Origin: Eukaryota sp. TZLM1-RC
Lineage: Eukaryota; Metamonada: BaSk clade
DNA length: 64,000 nt
Direction: 5' to 3'
Assembly (NCBI GenBank): GCA_040285825.1
Contig: JAUPSS010000004.1
Coordinates: 3,390,550 to 3,454,549 of the forward strand
Below are positions 7,946 through 18,252 of the stretch, piece after piece (positions within the stretch are counted from its first letter, which is position 1; each line of letters begins with the position of its first letter). The notes under the pieces were generated by a model. The model did no database searches. It saw nothing but the letters and a program-made list of their open reading frames with translations, and was not told the DNA's origin. The translations under genes were made by a program, and so were the position numbers.

Positions 7946-10900
7946 CTAAATCACAACACATGAATTGTTAACAAATCTTTCCTGATAATGAACAATCAAA
8001 CTAGCACGTTTTTCTAGTTCATCGGCTTTTCTCATTCCATCCTCTGAATCACCCCTTTCCCTGTACAAAGATGCAGCCACTTTAAGCACCTTCTTCGATG
8101 CTTCTGCATGCTCGCAAGCTATCAAGTAAAGTTCCTTCAAGAGTGAATGATCAACAGAACAAACTCCCTTTCTCTTCTCTCCTTCATAAACATCTATGGC
8201 CCTTTCCACATGTTCCAATGTTGGAGAGCGCAGATAAGCAATGCTGTAGGACTCTTCAGGAAATGTAAAGTTTGTGGTGTTGAATAGAAAATTTACAGCA
8301 TCTTTAAAATATTTGGCAGCAGCCTTCTGATTTGCAGTCCTTGTAACGGAATCGCCTTCTGTTGTTGATTTTTTCAAAAGTTCATCTCCAAGAACAAAAC
8401 AAGCATGTGGATGATGTTTTTTGGCAGCTAGATTGAGGAATTTCTTCTTTTTTTCAGAATCTCCGTTAGTGGAATAGTACTTGAATAATTCAAACGCACA
8501 ATGTGCACCTTCATTGGAACCTTGCTCAAATGCTTCAATAGCCTTTTTAAAATAACCATCATCTATTACTCTTTCTGTAACAACCAGTTTGGTATAGAAA
8601 GCTTGATAAAGAATTCCCTTATAGAAAAAAAGATCACCCAACAGAGAGCGTTCTTGTTCAATGTTTTCATAGTCAAAGTGGCTGAATTTCGCTCTTGACC
8701 CTTCTAATAACACTGAGAAAGAGTCAGTGAGCTGGATCAAATCATGAAACTCTTGATCGGAAATTCCTTGTAGACATTGATACCTACAAATACGAATTTC
8801 AACCATGAAAAAACAACTTAAATGATGACCACCATTGAAAGCTGCTTGGTAATACAAAAGGGCTTCATCTAGGTTAGGGTTAGCGTTAGCGTTAGGGTTA
8901 GACTTTTGATGTAATAGCCTTGCAACATTATAAATTGCTTCCAAGTCTTCTAAATCTGCTGCTTTTTTCCAATAAGTCAAAGCTAGTTCATCATCCTTCA
9001 CATCACCAGAACCAAGTCTGTCCTGATAGTATTTTCCAAGTAACTTACATGCATTAACATTATCTTTTTTGGCAGCGTTGGCAAGATACTTGACGCCATG
9101 TTGACATTTATCCTTCAATTCATAACCAAAAACATTTGATACTTCAGTAGCATCGGCATCCATTAAGAGCCACTTCCCCATTTCCTCCATTGCATTAGGA
9201 AACCCACATTCTGCTGCATTCTGACACAATCGGCGACCTTCTAGAACATCTCCCTCGTTCCCTCTTTCCATTAATATAAGTCCAGCCTTGAAAAAACATT
9301 CAGGTGATTCGAGAGCCAAACGGTAATACTCCAAGGCTTTTTCGGTGGAATTTGGTCTGGTCAATGATTCTTTAAGATAATGATCACCAATCAAAAGACA
9401 AGCTTCTGTTATATTATGCTTTGCAGCTTCTTTCAAATAACTAATCCCCAAATCCTTTGGAAAATTCAAACCCGGGTTTAAATAAATCTTGCCCAATTCC
9501 AACCAACCAAGCACATATCCTTGTTGATGTGCAAGTTGGAAATACTGAATAGCTGGATCAAAATCATTCATCAGCTTTGAACAAATTCCCGCCTGATAAG
9601 CACCTTCAGCATGATTAGATTTGATAGCTATCTTAAAGCAAGCGAGAGCTGTGGTCAAAGAAGGCTTACCAAGGGAATTGTCCATGTAAAGTAACCCTAA
9701 TTCATAACTACAGGCAGGACATTCAAGTTCAAATCCCTTTTGGTAATAAAACATGGCAGAGTTGATGTTATTCAAATAACGACGATACACTTGTGCCAAG
9801 TTGAAATAAATAAAAGGGTAAAATGCAGAAATTTCAAAAACTTCCTCGATAGAAATAAACTCAATCCCAGGAATCCAATCTGACTGAGGTTCCACACCCA
9901 GGACTTGTTCAAAGAGACTAACAACTTCATTTACATCCTCATCCCTGTAATGATCTTGAGCTTGGTCTATGATGGTCATTAAACACTTTGCAGCATGAAA
10001 AGCAGAAGCAAGGTTGAAGAAGAGATTGAAAGAGGATTTGAACATTTCAAAAGCCGCAATATTATCATTTTGGGACTCAAGATTTACTGCACATTTATAC
10101 TTTGAAAATGCACAAAACCTCTTCTCAAGTTGATCCAAGACGTCCATGTTTGAAATGCCATAATACAAAGCTGTGGCTTTGGTGCAATCTTTAGGTAAAA
10201 CAAAGCCGTATTCTAAACAAAGGGCTTGGTAGACAATACTTGATGGGTGATTGGGAGTTACATTCAGCCAATTATTGAACCAATCAAATCTGATTGATTG
10301 GAGAGGGAGTGGATCCTTGGCAGTTTGATTAATACCCTCGAGTTTAATTAATTGTGAAATGATTTTAATAGACACATCAGTTGAAATTTGGTCAATGATT
10401 GATGTTGTCCGAGGAAGTGAGCCTAAAATAAGCTTTAAATCTCCAAAAAAATCAATTGTGGCATCTCTACATTTGGATAGTTCTGCTAAAATTGACAGTA
10501 CATTCTGTGATTTAGCTATAATATCAGAATGATTAATGGATTGAGTAAAGGAAACTTCGAACAAAGAGTGAAACCCGACTGAACCAAAACAGTGTTCCAA
10601 CAATTGTGCTAAATCTAGGCAAGCTAAATAAATCTGATTCTGATTTACATCTACCAATTGGGTGAATGATGCAACTGAAGAAGAAAATAGACCAAGTTCA
10701 ATTTCAAAGATACCCTTGAATAACAAAGCATTTTGGTGGTTTGGTTGAATAGACAGACATTGAGAGAGAAGAAGAATAGAAGATAATTTACAAGAAAAAT
10801 CTTGCGACCATATTGAAATTGCTCTATAACAATAAGCTTGGGCTAAAGGTAAAGCTTTAGTACAAATTGCCTCAATTTTGGTGATGAATTTGTTCAATTT

Positions 10901-12742
10901 TTCTAAATATAATTCATGATTTTTTATACAATCGAGTTCTTTAAAATCAGACACTATTAGGTTGAGATTTAAGCAATCTCTATGATCACAATGAAAGGAA
11001 CATAGTGATCTGAAATCACCAATACAAAAATGATACAAGCTTTTGTAATAACACAATTCTTGGCACTTTGAGGAGTTGTAATGAGAAAGATTAATGAAAA
11101 TTGAGTCAAAGTCTCCATTATTAAAACAAGTTTTAATTTGGTCAAGATCAAGAGTTGATGCATCAGGATTATCACCGTCATCAACAATAAAATCATCACT
11201 TTCAGAGATTTCCTTGTTATTGACTTCTATTTGATGTAAGCTTGCCTTTTCCAAGTCTTTTTTCAATTCTGTTTCTTTTTCTATTTCCCTTTGTTGTTCT
11301 AATTGTTGTTGTTTGGATAGATTGAGTGATTCTAAAAGTGCAGAAACTCTATCTTCCAGGAAAGGAAAGTCATCATCATTGAATAAGTTTCTATTGATGA
11401 TACCATTAGTTTTTCTTAACAAACGCTGACACTCCACAAAATTCAAGTCATCAATTAAATCAGAAAATTCATTTAATTGAGATCTCCAATGTGGCAAAAG
11501 AGTTACCAATTCGTCTCTTTTCTTAACATTCTGATCATATTTTGAATCTAATTCCAAATAGAAACGCTCAATTTCAATTAATTTTGCTATTTCTTCTGTT
11601 AAATTAGCCTCATCAAATTGAACACCAGATTCTCCTAATTCAAAAGCACCATTTACTGGGTGAATAATGCAGCTTCTCGACCCAATTGAGATATTGAAAT
11701 AGGCAGCAACAACACGTTCTATTAATAAAAACTGGTTGTTTCTTTCAACAATATGAAGCCTGGCTATTTGAGTATTAGATAACTTTAAAGAAACTGTTTG
11801 GCAAAGTACTTTTAATTGATCAAATAAGTCTTTAACAATTGATTTAAACATTTTCCTTGTAATTCTCCCAGAAAACGATCCGTTATTCCCTCCATCCAAA
11901 TAAAAAGAAACCGATTCCTCTACAGATAAACAATTCCTAATAAAACTTGCTTGATTAACCAAATATTGCCACTCAAAACGACCCTCATTCCCTTCTTTCC
12001 TGACTTCATTCCTCAACCACTTGGCTAAACAAGTGTCAAAACTAGCATATCCAAGGTCATGAGAGGCCTCTCCTAGCTTGAGCACCGGATCTCCATTGTT
12101 GTTAGCCTCAATGACTGTCATGAAAGTGGAATGTGAACACATATCAAAAACAAGAAGGGTATCATGATTGGAAGAGGAGGACGACCGAAGCGGGGAAAAG
12201 CGGGCACTGAGAATACGTATCTGGTCAAGAGAAGAAGACAAGTTGACGTGGAGAAGGGATTCAAAATTGGTGAGGACTTTGAATCGGGAAAAACCAGCAA
12301 TTGTTACGGCTTTCTTTATAATTTCTCGTTGCTTACTGGTCCAAAAACCAGGAATCACAACAAGTATACCAGCAGCTGAACCATTGGTTTGTCTTCTTAT
12401 ATGTCCAAGGAGCATGCCCAAGAGAAGCGATGAAGGTAGGTGCTGTAAGTTATCATTATGTTGAACAGTGGCTTGTATTTCGTTTGGATGGTATGTGAGG
12501 TTTTCGGATAAGGGAAACCATTTGGGAATATCATCGGGAGAGGTAACTGCTAATAGTTGTTTAAGATCTGAGAATCTGTTATGACGACCTTGACGGCGAA
12601 TAATCTGACCAAACTCTCGATGATCACTGAGGAAAGCAATTGTATCATCGAAATATTTCAAGACTGTCTGTTGAGGATCTGAAGAAGAACGACAGGATAC
12701 AGCAATCTGTCGTGAAGAGAGATCTATGGCAATGTAATCCAT
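7946..12742 (-). CDS. Hsp70-like ATPase fold fused to Sel1 repeats
   Basis: Single 1,598-aa exon. Residues 1-390 resemble an actin/Hsp70 nucleotide-binding fold with degenerate signatures: YIAIDLSSRQIAVS (phosphate 1), LLVFDMCSHSTFMTVIEA (phosphate 2) and HPVNGAFELGESG (adenosine loop). ATPase activity is therefore doubtful. Residues 390-520 form a coiled, charged linker. From about 560 come TPR-like helices, and from about 940 to 1510 a chain of Sel1 repeats (pattern A-x4-LG-x2-Y, KAL-x-YY-x2-A). There is no substrate-binding Hsp70 domain. The protein ends CVVI, a CaaX-type prenylation signal by pattern. By family logic it is a scaffold or chaperone-like adaptor; the exact role is unknown. 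Asn-Pro-Asn-Ala repeats near residue 1288 are encoded by TTAGGG/TTAGCG-like DNA (8873-8902). Confidence 0.85.
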   Translation of the reverse strand: MDYIAIDLSSRQIAVSCRSSSDPQQTVLKYFDDTIAFLSDHREFGQIIRRQGRHNRFSDLKQLLAVTSPDDIPKWFPLSENLTYHPNEIQATVQHNDNLQHLPSSLLLGMLLGHIRRQTNGSAAGILVVIPGFWTSKQREIIKKAVTIAGFSRFKVLTNFESLLHVNLSSSLDQIRILSARFSPLRSSSSSNHDTLLVFDMCSHSTFMTVIEANNNGDPVLKLGEASHDLGYASFDTCLAKWLRNEVRKEGNEGRFEWQYLVNQASFIRNCLSVEESVSFYLDGGNNGSFSGRITRKMFKSIVKDLFDQLKVLCQTVSLKLSNTQIARLHIVERNNQFLLIERVVAAYFNISIGSRSCIIHPVNGAFELGESGVQFDEANLTEEIAKLIEIERFYLELDSKYDQNVKKRDELVTLLPHWRSQLNEFSDLIDDLNFVECQRLLRKTNGIINRNLFNDDDFPFLEDRVSALLESLNLSKQQQLEQQREIEKETELKKDLEKASLHQIEVNNKEISESDDFIVDDGDNPDASTLDLDQIKTCFNNGDFDSIFINLSHYNSSKCQELCYYKSLYHFCIGDFRSLCSFHCDHRDCLNLNLIVSDFKELDCIKNHELYLEKLNKFITKIEAICTKALPLAQAYCYRAISIWSQDFSCKLSSILLLSQCLSIQPNHQNALLFKGIFEIELGLFSSSVASFTQLVDVNQNQIYLACLDLAQLLEHCFGSVGFHSLFEVSFTQSINHSDIIAKSQNVLSILAELSKCRDATIDFFGDLKLILGSLPRTTSIIDQISTDVSIKIISQLIKLEGINQTAKDPLPLQSIRFDWFNNWLNVTPNHPSSIVYQALCLEYGFVLPKDCTKATALYYGISNMDVLDQLEKRFCAFSKYKCAVNLESQNDNIAAFEMFKSSFNLFFNLASAFHAAKCLMTIIDQAQDHYRDEDVNEVVSLFEQVLGVEPQSDWIPGIEFISIEEVFEISAFYPFIYFNLAQVYRRYLNNINSAMFYYQKGFELECPACSYELGLLYMDNSLGKPSLTTALACFKIAIKSNHAEGAYQAGICSKLMNDFDPAIQYFQLAHQQGYVLGWLELGKIYLNPGLNFPKDLGISYLKEAAKHNITEACLLIGDHYLKESLTRPNSTEKALEYYRLALESPECFFKAGLILMERGNEGDVLEGRRLCQNAAECGFPNAMEEMGKWLLMDADATEVSNVFGYELKDKCQHGVKYLANAAKKDNVNACKLLGKYYQDRLGSGDVKDDELALTYWKKAADLEDLEAIYNVARLLHQKSNPNANANPNLDEALLYYQAAFNGGHHLSCFFMVEIRICRYQCLQGISDQEFHDLIQLTDSFSVLLEGSRAKFSHFDYENIEQERSLLGDLFFYKGILYQAFYTKLVVTERVIDDGYFKKAIEAFEQGSNEGAHCAFELFKYYSTNGDSEKKKKFLNLAAKKHHPHACFVLGDELLKKSTTEGDSVTRTANQKAAAKYFKDAVNFLFNTTNFTFPEESYSIAYLRSPTLEHVERAIDVYEGEKRKGVCSVDHSLLKELYLIACEHAEASKKVLKVAASLYRERGDSEDGMRKADELEKRASLIVHYQERFVNNSCVVI

Positions 12743-12749
12743 AATATGT

Positions 12750-13191
12750 TGGATTTCGAGTTGAGTTGAGTCAAGTTAACTCGAGTTAAACTTGACCGAC
12801 TCAACTCGACTTATAGTTACATCCATTTACACAAATCCTCCTTGACATCATCATGGCCATTGATCTTTTCACATCTTTTTCTTTTCAAATATCATGTCAT
12901 ATCAAATAAAAATCATACTTCGTTTCAAAATAATCAAACAAAAAAACTAACACTCACTTGATTGCACTCTAGCTGTCAACCATATGTGCTGTTTTTATAC
13001 CAAAACCTTAAACATAATGAACATTTTGCAATATTTTTCTTTACTAATGATCAACTATGTAGTGTTGCCACGTAATCGAAGAACAGTAGAGGAAGAAGTT
13101 TTATGTCATAAGTTTACTAATTTTGAGTCTAGTTGACTCATTTGGATAATACGTGACTCGACCCCAAACTCGGTGAATTGAGTCGAAATCC
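12750..13191. mobile_element. MITE-like element with imperfect inverted termini
   Basis: The left end GGATTTCGAGTTGAGTTGAG is mirrored at the right end, which reads GAATTGAGTCGAAATCC on the plus strand. The interior has no open frame. TCGAACTCGA-like runs similar to its ends occur beside the hAT remnant at 54480. Its left end starts 8 nt upstream of the Hsp70-Sel1 start codon. No clean target duplication is visible. Confidence 0.5.
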
Positions 13192-13249
13192 TATATGACA
13201 GAGTCAGGAATTTGGATCATATGTTAGCCTTGGATAATATTTGTAATGA

Positions 13250-13292
13250 TAGTTTATTTATAGTTTATTTATAGATTATTTACAGTTTATTG
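13250..13292. repeat. 11-bp tandem repeat
   Basis: Three to four head-to-tail units of TAGTTTATTTA with drift. Bases 13293-13604 around it show no gene. Confidence 0.7.
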
Positions 13293-13604
13293 TACAAATG
13301 CGCCCATGCGCTGAAGTTGAGGGAAATCCTCTTTCCCTTGTAATAAATCTCATTACATTTCAGGTATAATTTATGTCTAACCCATCCAGATCATCACATA
13401 CACCATTTGGGACATACAGCAGAAAATGACTTATACCTTCAGTATTCAAAAGAATGTTTGAACATTTCAGTAACATTTTGAGTTGTTATGTTCTATATAA
13501 GTCTTCTGTTAGTTTGTCTATCTTGCAGTTCTTCAAATAAATTTGGTGTCAAATAACGAACAATGTTCGATGTCAATGGATTGAATCTTCGAGTTACAAG
13601 AAAT

Positions 13605-13895
13605 GTTATAGAAAATTTCTGAAAATCCCGCTTCTACAATAGACTTGCTACAATAGAGTTTCTGAGGGTCTGACAAGAGGTGATTTGTTTGTTCCCGGCT
13701 TAAATGGAAGCGTTACCATTTTAGAGGCCATGTCCATTGACCCTTGCAATTTTTTTGACAAACATTACATTAATTCTAGATGTAGAACTTATGTAGACAT
13801 AGATATGTAGATGTAGAGCTTACGTAGAGGATGTAGCGCTTTAATTGTGTATTTGATGATTTTTTATTCCTTATTCGATAAAGAAATAAAAATAA
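13605..13895 (+). mobile_element. internally deleted retrotransposon remnant (family A)
   Basis: Encodes GLTRGDLFVPGLNGS and ILEAMSIDPCN, then jumps to the family A 3' end (GAGGATGTAGCGCTTTAATTG, AATAAAA). Compare the intact C-terminus at 23870-24397. About 400 bp of coding sequence is missing between the two parts. Confidence 0.7.
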
Positions 13896-14317
13896 TTTCA
13901 TGATCTACAAACAATTTAGTAATACTATAAAGTAAAGGTAACATTACCCAAAAGCAGAATTGATCTTGAGTCAGGCCAAAGAATTATCCATGTATAGACC
14001 CCTCTATGTCTCCTTCAAAAAACACCCAAGTTCCAGTAGTGCAATTGGTACCCTACATCGTAATTTTGCTTTCTATAGTAAGTGATGTGTAGAAAATAGG
14101 ATACAAGAAGAAAATAGTTTTGAAAATTTGATTTATTTCAGATATTGAATAATTCCACTAAAATGATGGACTTTCAGATTCAGAAAAAGTGATTTTATTC
14201 AAAATAATGAACAGAAAAAGGACAGTAAAATGACTAACAAGTGATGACTATTGAAAAAGAACTAATGATCTGCAAAGAAACCAAAAAAAGAGTTGAATAA
14301 AAAGCCCATTGTAAGAA
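13896..14317. other. intergenic, no gene seen
   Basis: AT-rich; I see no supportable feature. Confidence 0.4.
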
Positions 14318-14620
14318 TTAGTCACTGTCTGACGATGAAGAGTCACTGTCTGACGAGGTAGAATACCCGTCGCTACAGCCATCCCCATTCAGAGAAAGCA
14401 CACCTGGAAAGAGGTCAAATTGTATGAACCTATTGGAATCAGTACCAGAAGTAGTTGTAGGCAAAGGGGAATCTTGCATTGTGGGGACAAACTTACGTAA
14501 ACGGTCAAGTAATGCAGAAGAGTTTGACATCACCTCTTCAGGAGTGAGGCTTGATGACTCCACTTCTTGAGGAAAAGAGTATTCTAAAGGCTGAAGAGGA
14601 TATGAGGAAGATTCAGACAT
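14318..14620 (-). CDS. small acidic Ser-rich protein, possibly NOPCHAP1-like
   Basis: 100 aa. It contains a short helical motif (SSALLDRLRKFVPTM), a hydrophobic patch (RFIQFDLFPGVLSL) and a terminal Ser/Asp run (STSSDSDSSSSDSD). The order helix, FxPxM, FIQFDL patch, acidic Ser tail recalls NOPCHAP1/C12orf45, a box C/D snoRNP assembly chaperone. The match is short and I hold it weakly. The acidic serine tail would be a good CK2 substrate. The start is the only in-frame ATG. It could be an unrelated small hypothetical protein. Confidence 0.55.
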   Translation of the reverse strand: MSESSSYPLQPLEYSFPQEVESSSLTPEEVMSNSSALLDRLRKFVPTMQDSPLPTTTSGTDSNRFIQFDLFPGVLSLNGDGCSDGYSTSSDSDSSSSDSD

Positions 14621-14689
14621 CAGCTAATAGTACAAAAATGTCAAATAGTAGTAACCCGTTGAGATTACTGGAATATGAAGATGAAATGA

Positions 14690-15180
14690 ATCAAGATCTT
14701 TTCAAAACTTGAGGTCTGAGATTCTGATCCACATCATGAATCAAATTACGAACATCATTGACATTACGATTCCATAGACATCTATACTTCTTACAAGGTA
14801 CTACATTGTGTATCAATACCGTTTTACTATTTGCTGCGACATAAGGTTTTAGATTAGGGACCCGATAGTTTTTTACATTTTCACCTTCTCTTCCTTCGAA
14901 TATACAACTTTGACATCAACGGCTTTTTTCTCCATTCATCGGTAGTAATTATGGGAAGTTCCATTTTTTAAGCATTTGTCGATAATCAACACTCTTTGTA
15001 GGTGCTTGATGGTCAAAATTAACCTACTTCCAATCACCGATTACTACGATGTTATTTGCTGGATGTGCAAACTTATTCTCAACTTCATTAATCAAATTTT
15101 CTTTCAATCTAGCTTTGACCATGAAATCTCCAAACTTCGTGACTCTTCATTCATCTTGAAAGCAGAACGCTCCTGCAAAG
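14690..15180 (-). pseudogene. relic of a second Fanzor/TnpB-like nuclease lineage
   Basis: On the minus strand, with stops in between, one frame reads KARLKENLINEVENKFAHP, then NIVVIGDWK, DHQAPTKSVDYRQMLKKW, CQSC, VPCKKYRCLWNRNVNDVRNLI. This is the order of the Fanzor/TnpB C-terminal half: the IVVIGDW strand, H-x2-PT, the first zinc Cys pair, the second Cys pair, then WNR-x-VN-x2-RN. It is far from the Fanzor copies elsewhere in the window in sequence. At least three stops show it is dead. Everything upstream of about 15180 has decayed. Confidence 0.6.
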
Positions 15181-15829
15181 GAGAGAAAAGATGTTTTTTG
15201 CCTTGCAGTAAGATAAAAATATTTTCATGATTTTGTGTCTTCTTTGAAAATTGTTTTAATTCTTCTTTCCACTACTTGGCATTTGTATCTTTTTAATGCA
15301 TATTATTAGCTTTGTTTTCAGAATATGTGATAGTCTTTGTTCAGAGTTTCTCTACTTCTCTGAGTGGTAGTGAAACTTTTGAAAGTAATTGCCTCTAGTT
15401 TTGATTTCTTTTTTTTTTCATTTTGAGGAGGATTATAGTTTGGTTTGAAATCTTAATCTTTTTCTTGGTGGTTGAATTTTATTTTTGCAAACTGATATAG
15501 AGGAATTTGACATTACCGAATTTAATCCTTATTTAATGAGCTGTTGATTTTGCTCATCAAAACAAACTTTGTTTAACAAAAATTATGTATCTTTTTCAAC
15601 AAAAAGTCGATGAAAAGCAGCCAGAGCAACTTAAACATCTATTAGAATTGAATCAGGTTCAAGATGAAGATTAATGGTTAAATCACAAGCACTTCGTTCT
15701 ATTCAAATTTCAAGTGAATAAAACAGAAACATTATTTTATAGACTGAAATACAGTGGACTTGAGCCCAGGATTTAGATAAAAATATATCAATCATAAAGG
15801 AAGAAATTGAAAAAACTAAATTGTATAAC
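15181..15829. other. intergenic, no clear gene
   Basis: A 28-codon plus-strand frame (15587-15673, ending VQDED) could be the tail of a small spliced gene, but I cannot find its upstream exon. Otherwise nothing. Confidence 0.3.
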
Positions 15830-16913
15830 CTATACCTTTCCCCGTTGCCGAGAAGCTGGAGGTGTGTATGGCCGTTGTAATCCAGATCCGTACATGGATT
15901 TTCGTTGTGTATTGGCAGGGCGGAGAACCTGGAAGCTACACATTAGGGCTGCAGTGAAAATAAGTAATATAAACAAACTCTCGTCTACTGACATCATAGC
16001 TCCAGCATTATCAAACTCTCCACAATCTAAAGTAAGAGAAAAATTAGAAAAATCATACAGTTTGGAGCAGAGAATATTGTGACGAGCTGGCGATGTGCAA
16101 AAAACTCATAACCATCCTCAACAACTTGATGTGCCCTGCAAACAAGATCCAGGTCTTGTGAATCTAAGAAGCTTTGGACAACATCAGGTCCGAATGTGTA
16201 AGATACGCCTCTGTCGTTTTCACCCCAACCACTGATATCCTTATCAGGGTCAGACCAGAGCAAGTCACACAGGAGTCCAGAATCAGGAACATCAGTGGGT
16301 CGGACAATGCGACGGACTTGTTGTAGGTCCTTCAAGTCAGGAGAAAGCCCTCCATGCATACAGAAGATCTTTTCGTCGATGACAGCGGCAATGGGAAGAG
16401 AATTGAAACAATCAGTGAAAAGTTTCCATAGTTTGACACCAGAGATGTACCGCCGCTTGCATTCGTCATAGAAGCCATAGATGCGGTTGATACTGGCACA
16501 TTCATGGTTTCCTCGTAATATAAAGAAGTTTTCAGGGTATTTGATTTTGTAAGCTAGTAATAGGCACACTGTTTCAATACTTTGCTTACCTCTGTCAACG
16601 TAATCACCAAGGAAAAGATAGTTTGCATCAGGGGGAAATCCTCCATACTCAAAAAGACGAAGAAGATCAAAATACTGACCGTGTATGTCACCTAAGGTCA
16701 TAAGGAAAGGGTTGTGAACTTACCGCAAATCTTTATAGGAGCTTCCAGTTCGAGAAGCACGGGCTGTGAAAGAAATATTTCCCTTGCTCTGTGTATAAGA
16801 CCGCGAACCTCGTTATCTGACAACGTAACCTGTTTACCTGGTCTGTTTCCACGAACTTCAAGAAGTCTTCGGATTATGCTATCTACATCAATGTCGTAAC
16901 GATTGGAGGACAT
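15830..16913 (-). CDS. PPP1C: protein phosphatase PP1 catalytic subunit, 4 exons
   Basis: Ser/Thr phosphatase of the PPP family, about 329 aa after splicing. Exons: 16913-16724, 16691-16059, 16026-15979, 15948-15830. Introns are 32 nt (16692-16723), 32 nt (16027-16058) and 30 nt (15949-15978), all GT-AG. Removing them restores [37 protein letters not shown] and [15 protein letters not shown], exactly the PP1 consensus. Metal and phosphate-site motifs are present: GDIHG, GDYVDRG, RGNHE, HGGLSP and the [13 protein letters not shown] segment. The long PP1-type N-terminus and LMCSFQ near the end favour PP1 over PP2A, PP4 or PP6. The C-terminal tail is short and basic. Confidence 0.95.
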
Positions 16914-17571
16914 AAGAAGGAGTATGTAAGATGAATGGAGTATGGGCGGTTTCTTGTTGGGAAGTGGTTTTCTCTTTGAATGTCATTTTCCAAATTCTTC
17001 ACTTATTCAACCAATTAATAAGTTAACAAAGGAGTATTTTAAAAAGAGACTTCACCAAAAATTAATGAGTAAACTCATTTTGTTGGCTGAAGTTATTCGC
17101 ACAGCGTCTAATACGAGGATCTTTCTACCTTTAAAATGAGTATCAGGTTTTCCCAGTCGAAAGTGATGGGGATTGCAGACTGGGAGCAACAGAAACACTA
17201 GGAAGAGAACCTATAAAACACGTTTTGTAATTTGCTTTAAACTGACTGGTTTTATGTTGATGTATTGATAAGTTTCAAACCAGTTGCATCAATTGTTAGA
17301 AGAAGAAACAATTGATAATGTTGGATAGTGCAAATATGAAGTGTAAAGATAGAGGAATGAAAAATCTAATTTGGTAATGAAATTTGGTAATTAAATTTCT
17401 AAAAAAAAATTTGGCGGTAATGGAGGCATATGTAAGTTAAGGTGATGGACTGATTTATTTACAGAGAAGCACGGCTGATCCAAATAAAATTAGTTTGTTC
17501 TAAAACACAGGAATTAAGGTGAAAATCTTCCACTTTCTCTTAGGGACACTTATCAGACAACATCTGTCAGA
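16914..17571. other. intergenic between PP1 and a divergent gene
   Basis: Head-to-head spacing between PP1 (minus) and the gene at 17572 (plus). It presumably holds both promoters. There is no distinct motif I can name. Confidence 0.4.
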
Positions 17572-18252
17572 ATGATGCAATATGTACCGTTGAACAGTGT
17601 ACAAATTCCCCGTCTTTATCTACCAGATCTTCAACCTCACACTTTTTCATCGCAATCAGCAAGATCAGCACGATATTATCGAACTTCTTCCTATTCAAGA
17701 CATTTAAGACGTCCCTCGACGTACGATGTGAGTCCTACTTATACAAATAATTCATCAACTGTTGCAATTGACAAACCTGTACTTTCTGCACGCTCAAGAC
17801 CATCCATCAGCCATCGAACATCTCAACGGTCACAAAGATCTATAATCAAGTCTAAAATAAGCTTTGACGATCTTGAATTTCCCCCCGCAGACCACATTCA
17901 ACCTGAAAGCAGTGTTGTTGAACAGTTACCGGAATCTTACTTATCCAGCGTTTCTATTATTGAAATTGCTCCTGAAAAAGTTCTTTCTCCAAACCACAAA
18001 GTTGGGACTTCTTCATTCAAACATGTACCCTCCCCTGCGCTCAAATCCAGCAGACGTGCAACATCCCGTCAACCAAAAAGAAGGAGTCCCAAAAGATCTG
18101 TACCAAGTGTTTCAAGGTCTGATTTGCAGAATGATGGTTTTTTTCAAAGTTCAGCAAGAAGAGCATTGTCTAAGTGTCCCCCAACTATGATTGATATCAC
18201 AGAACCAAAGACTAGAAGGATCGGTAAAGCCTGGAAAAGTCTAGAGCTCTGA
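17572..18252 (+). CDS. basic Ser/Arg-rich protein, unknown
   Basis: 226 aa from ATG 17572 (another ATG is next to it at 17575). It is rich in Ser, Arg and Pro, with clusters such as SQSARSARYYRTSSYSRHL and RQPKRRSPKRSVPSVSRS. There is no transmembrane segment or known domain. A conserved-looking hydrophobic stretch (ISFDDLEFPP, SIIEIAPEKVL) sits mid-protein. The Arg-Ser pattern suggests a disordered, phosphorylated protein, perhaps cytoskeletal or ciliary. I do not recognise it. It is single-exon, and the next gene (DHHC, minus) converges on it. Confidence 0.65.
   Translation: MMQYVPLNSVQIPRLYLPDLQPHTFSSQSARSARYYRTSSYSRHLRRPSTYDVSPTYTNNSSTVAIDKPVLSARSRPSISHRTSQRSQRSIIKSKISFDDLEFPPADHIQPESSVVEQLPESYLSSVSIIEIAPEKVLSPNHKVGTSSFKHVPSPALKSSRRATSRQPKRRSPKRSVPSVSRSDLQNDGFFQSSARRALSKCPPTMIDITEPKTRRIGKAWKSLEL

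Noticed and set aside
8873-8902. Interstitial telomere
   Set aside because: Only four or five imperfect units, in frame inside a gene.
12118-12464. Small ORFs within the Hsp70-Sel1 gene
   Set aside because: Shadows of a long, clearly coding frame.
15939-15978. Alternative 39-nt third intron in PP1 (ending GTGTAG)
   Set aside because: It would give DESF-FQVL. The 30-nt alternative restores the family sequence DETLMCSFQ.
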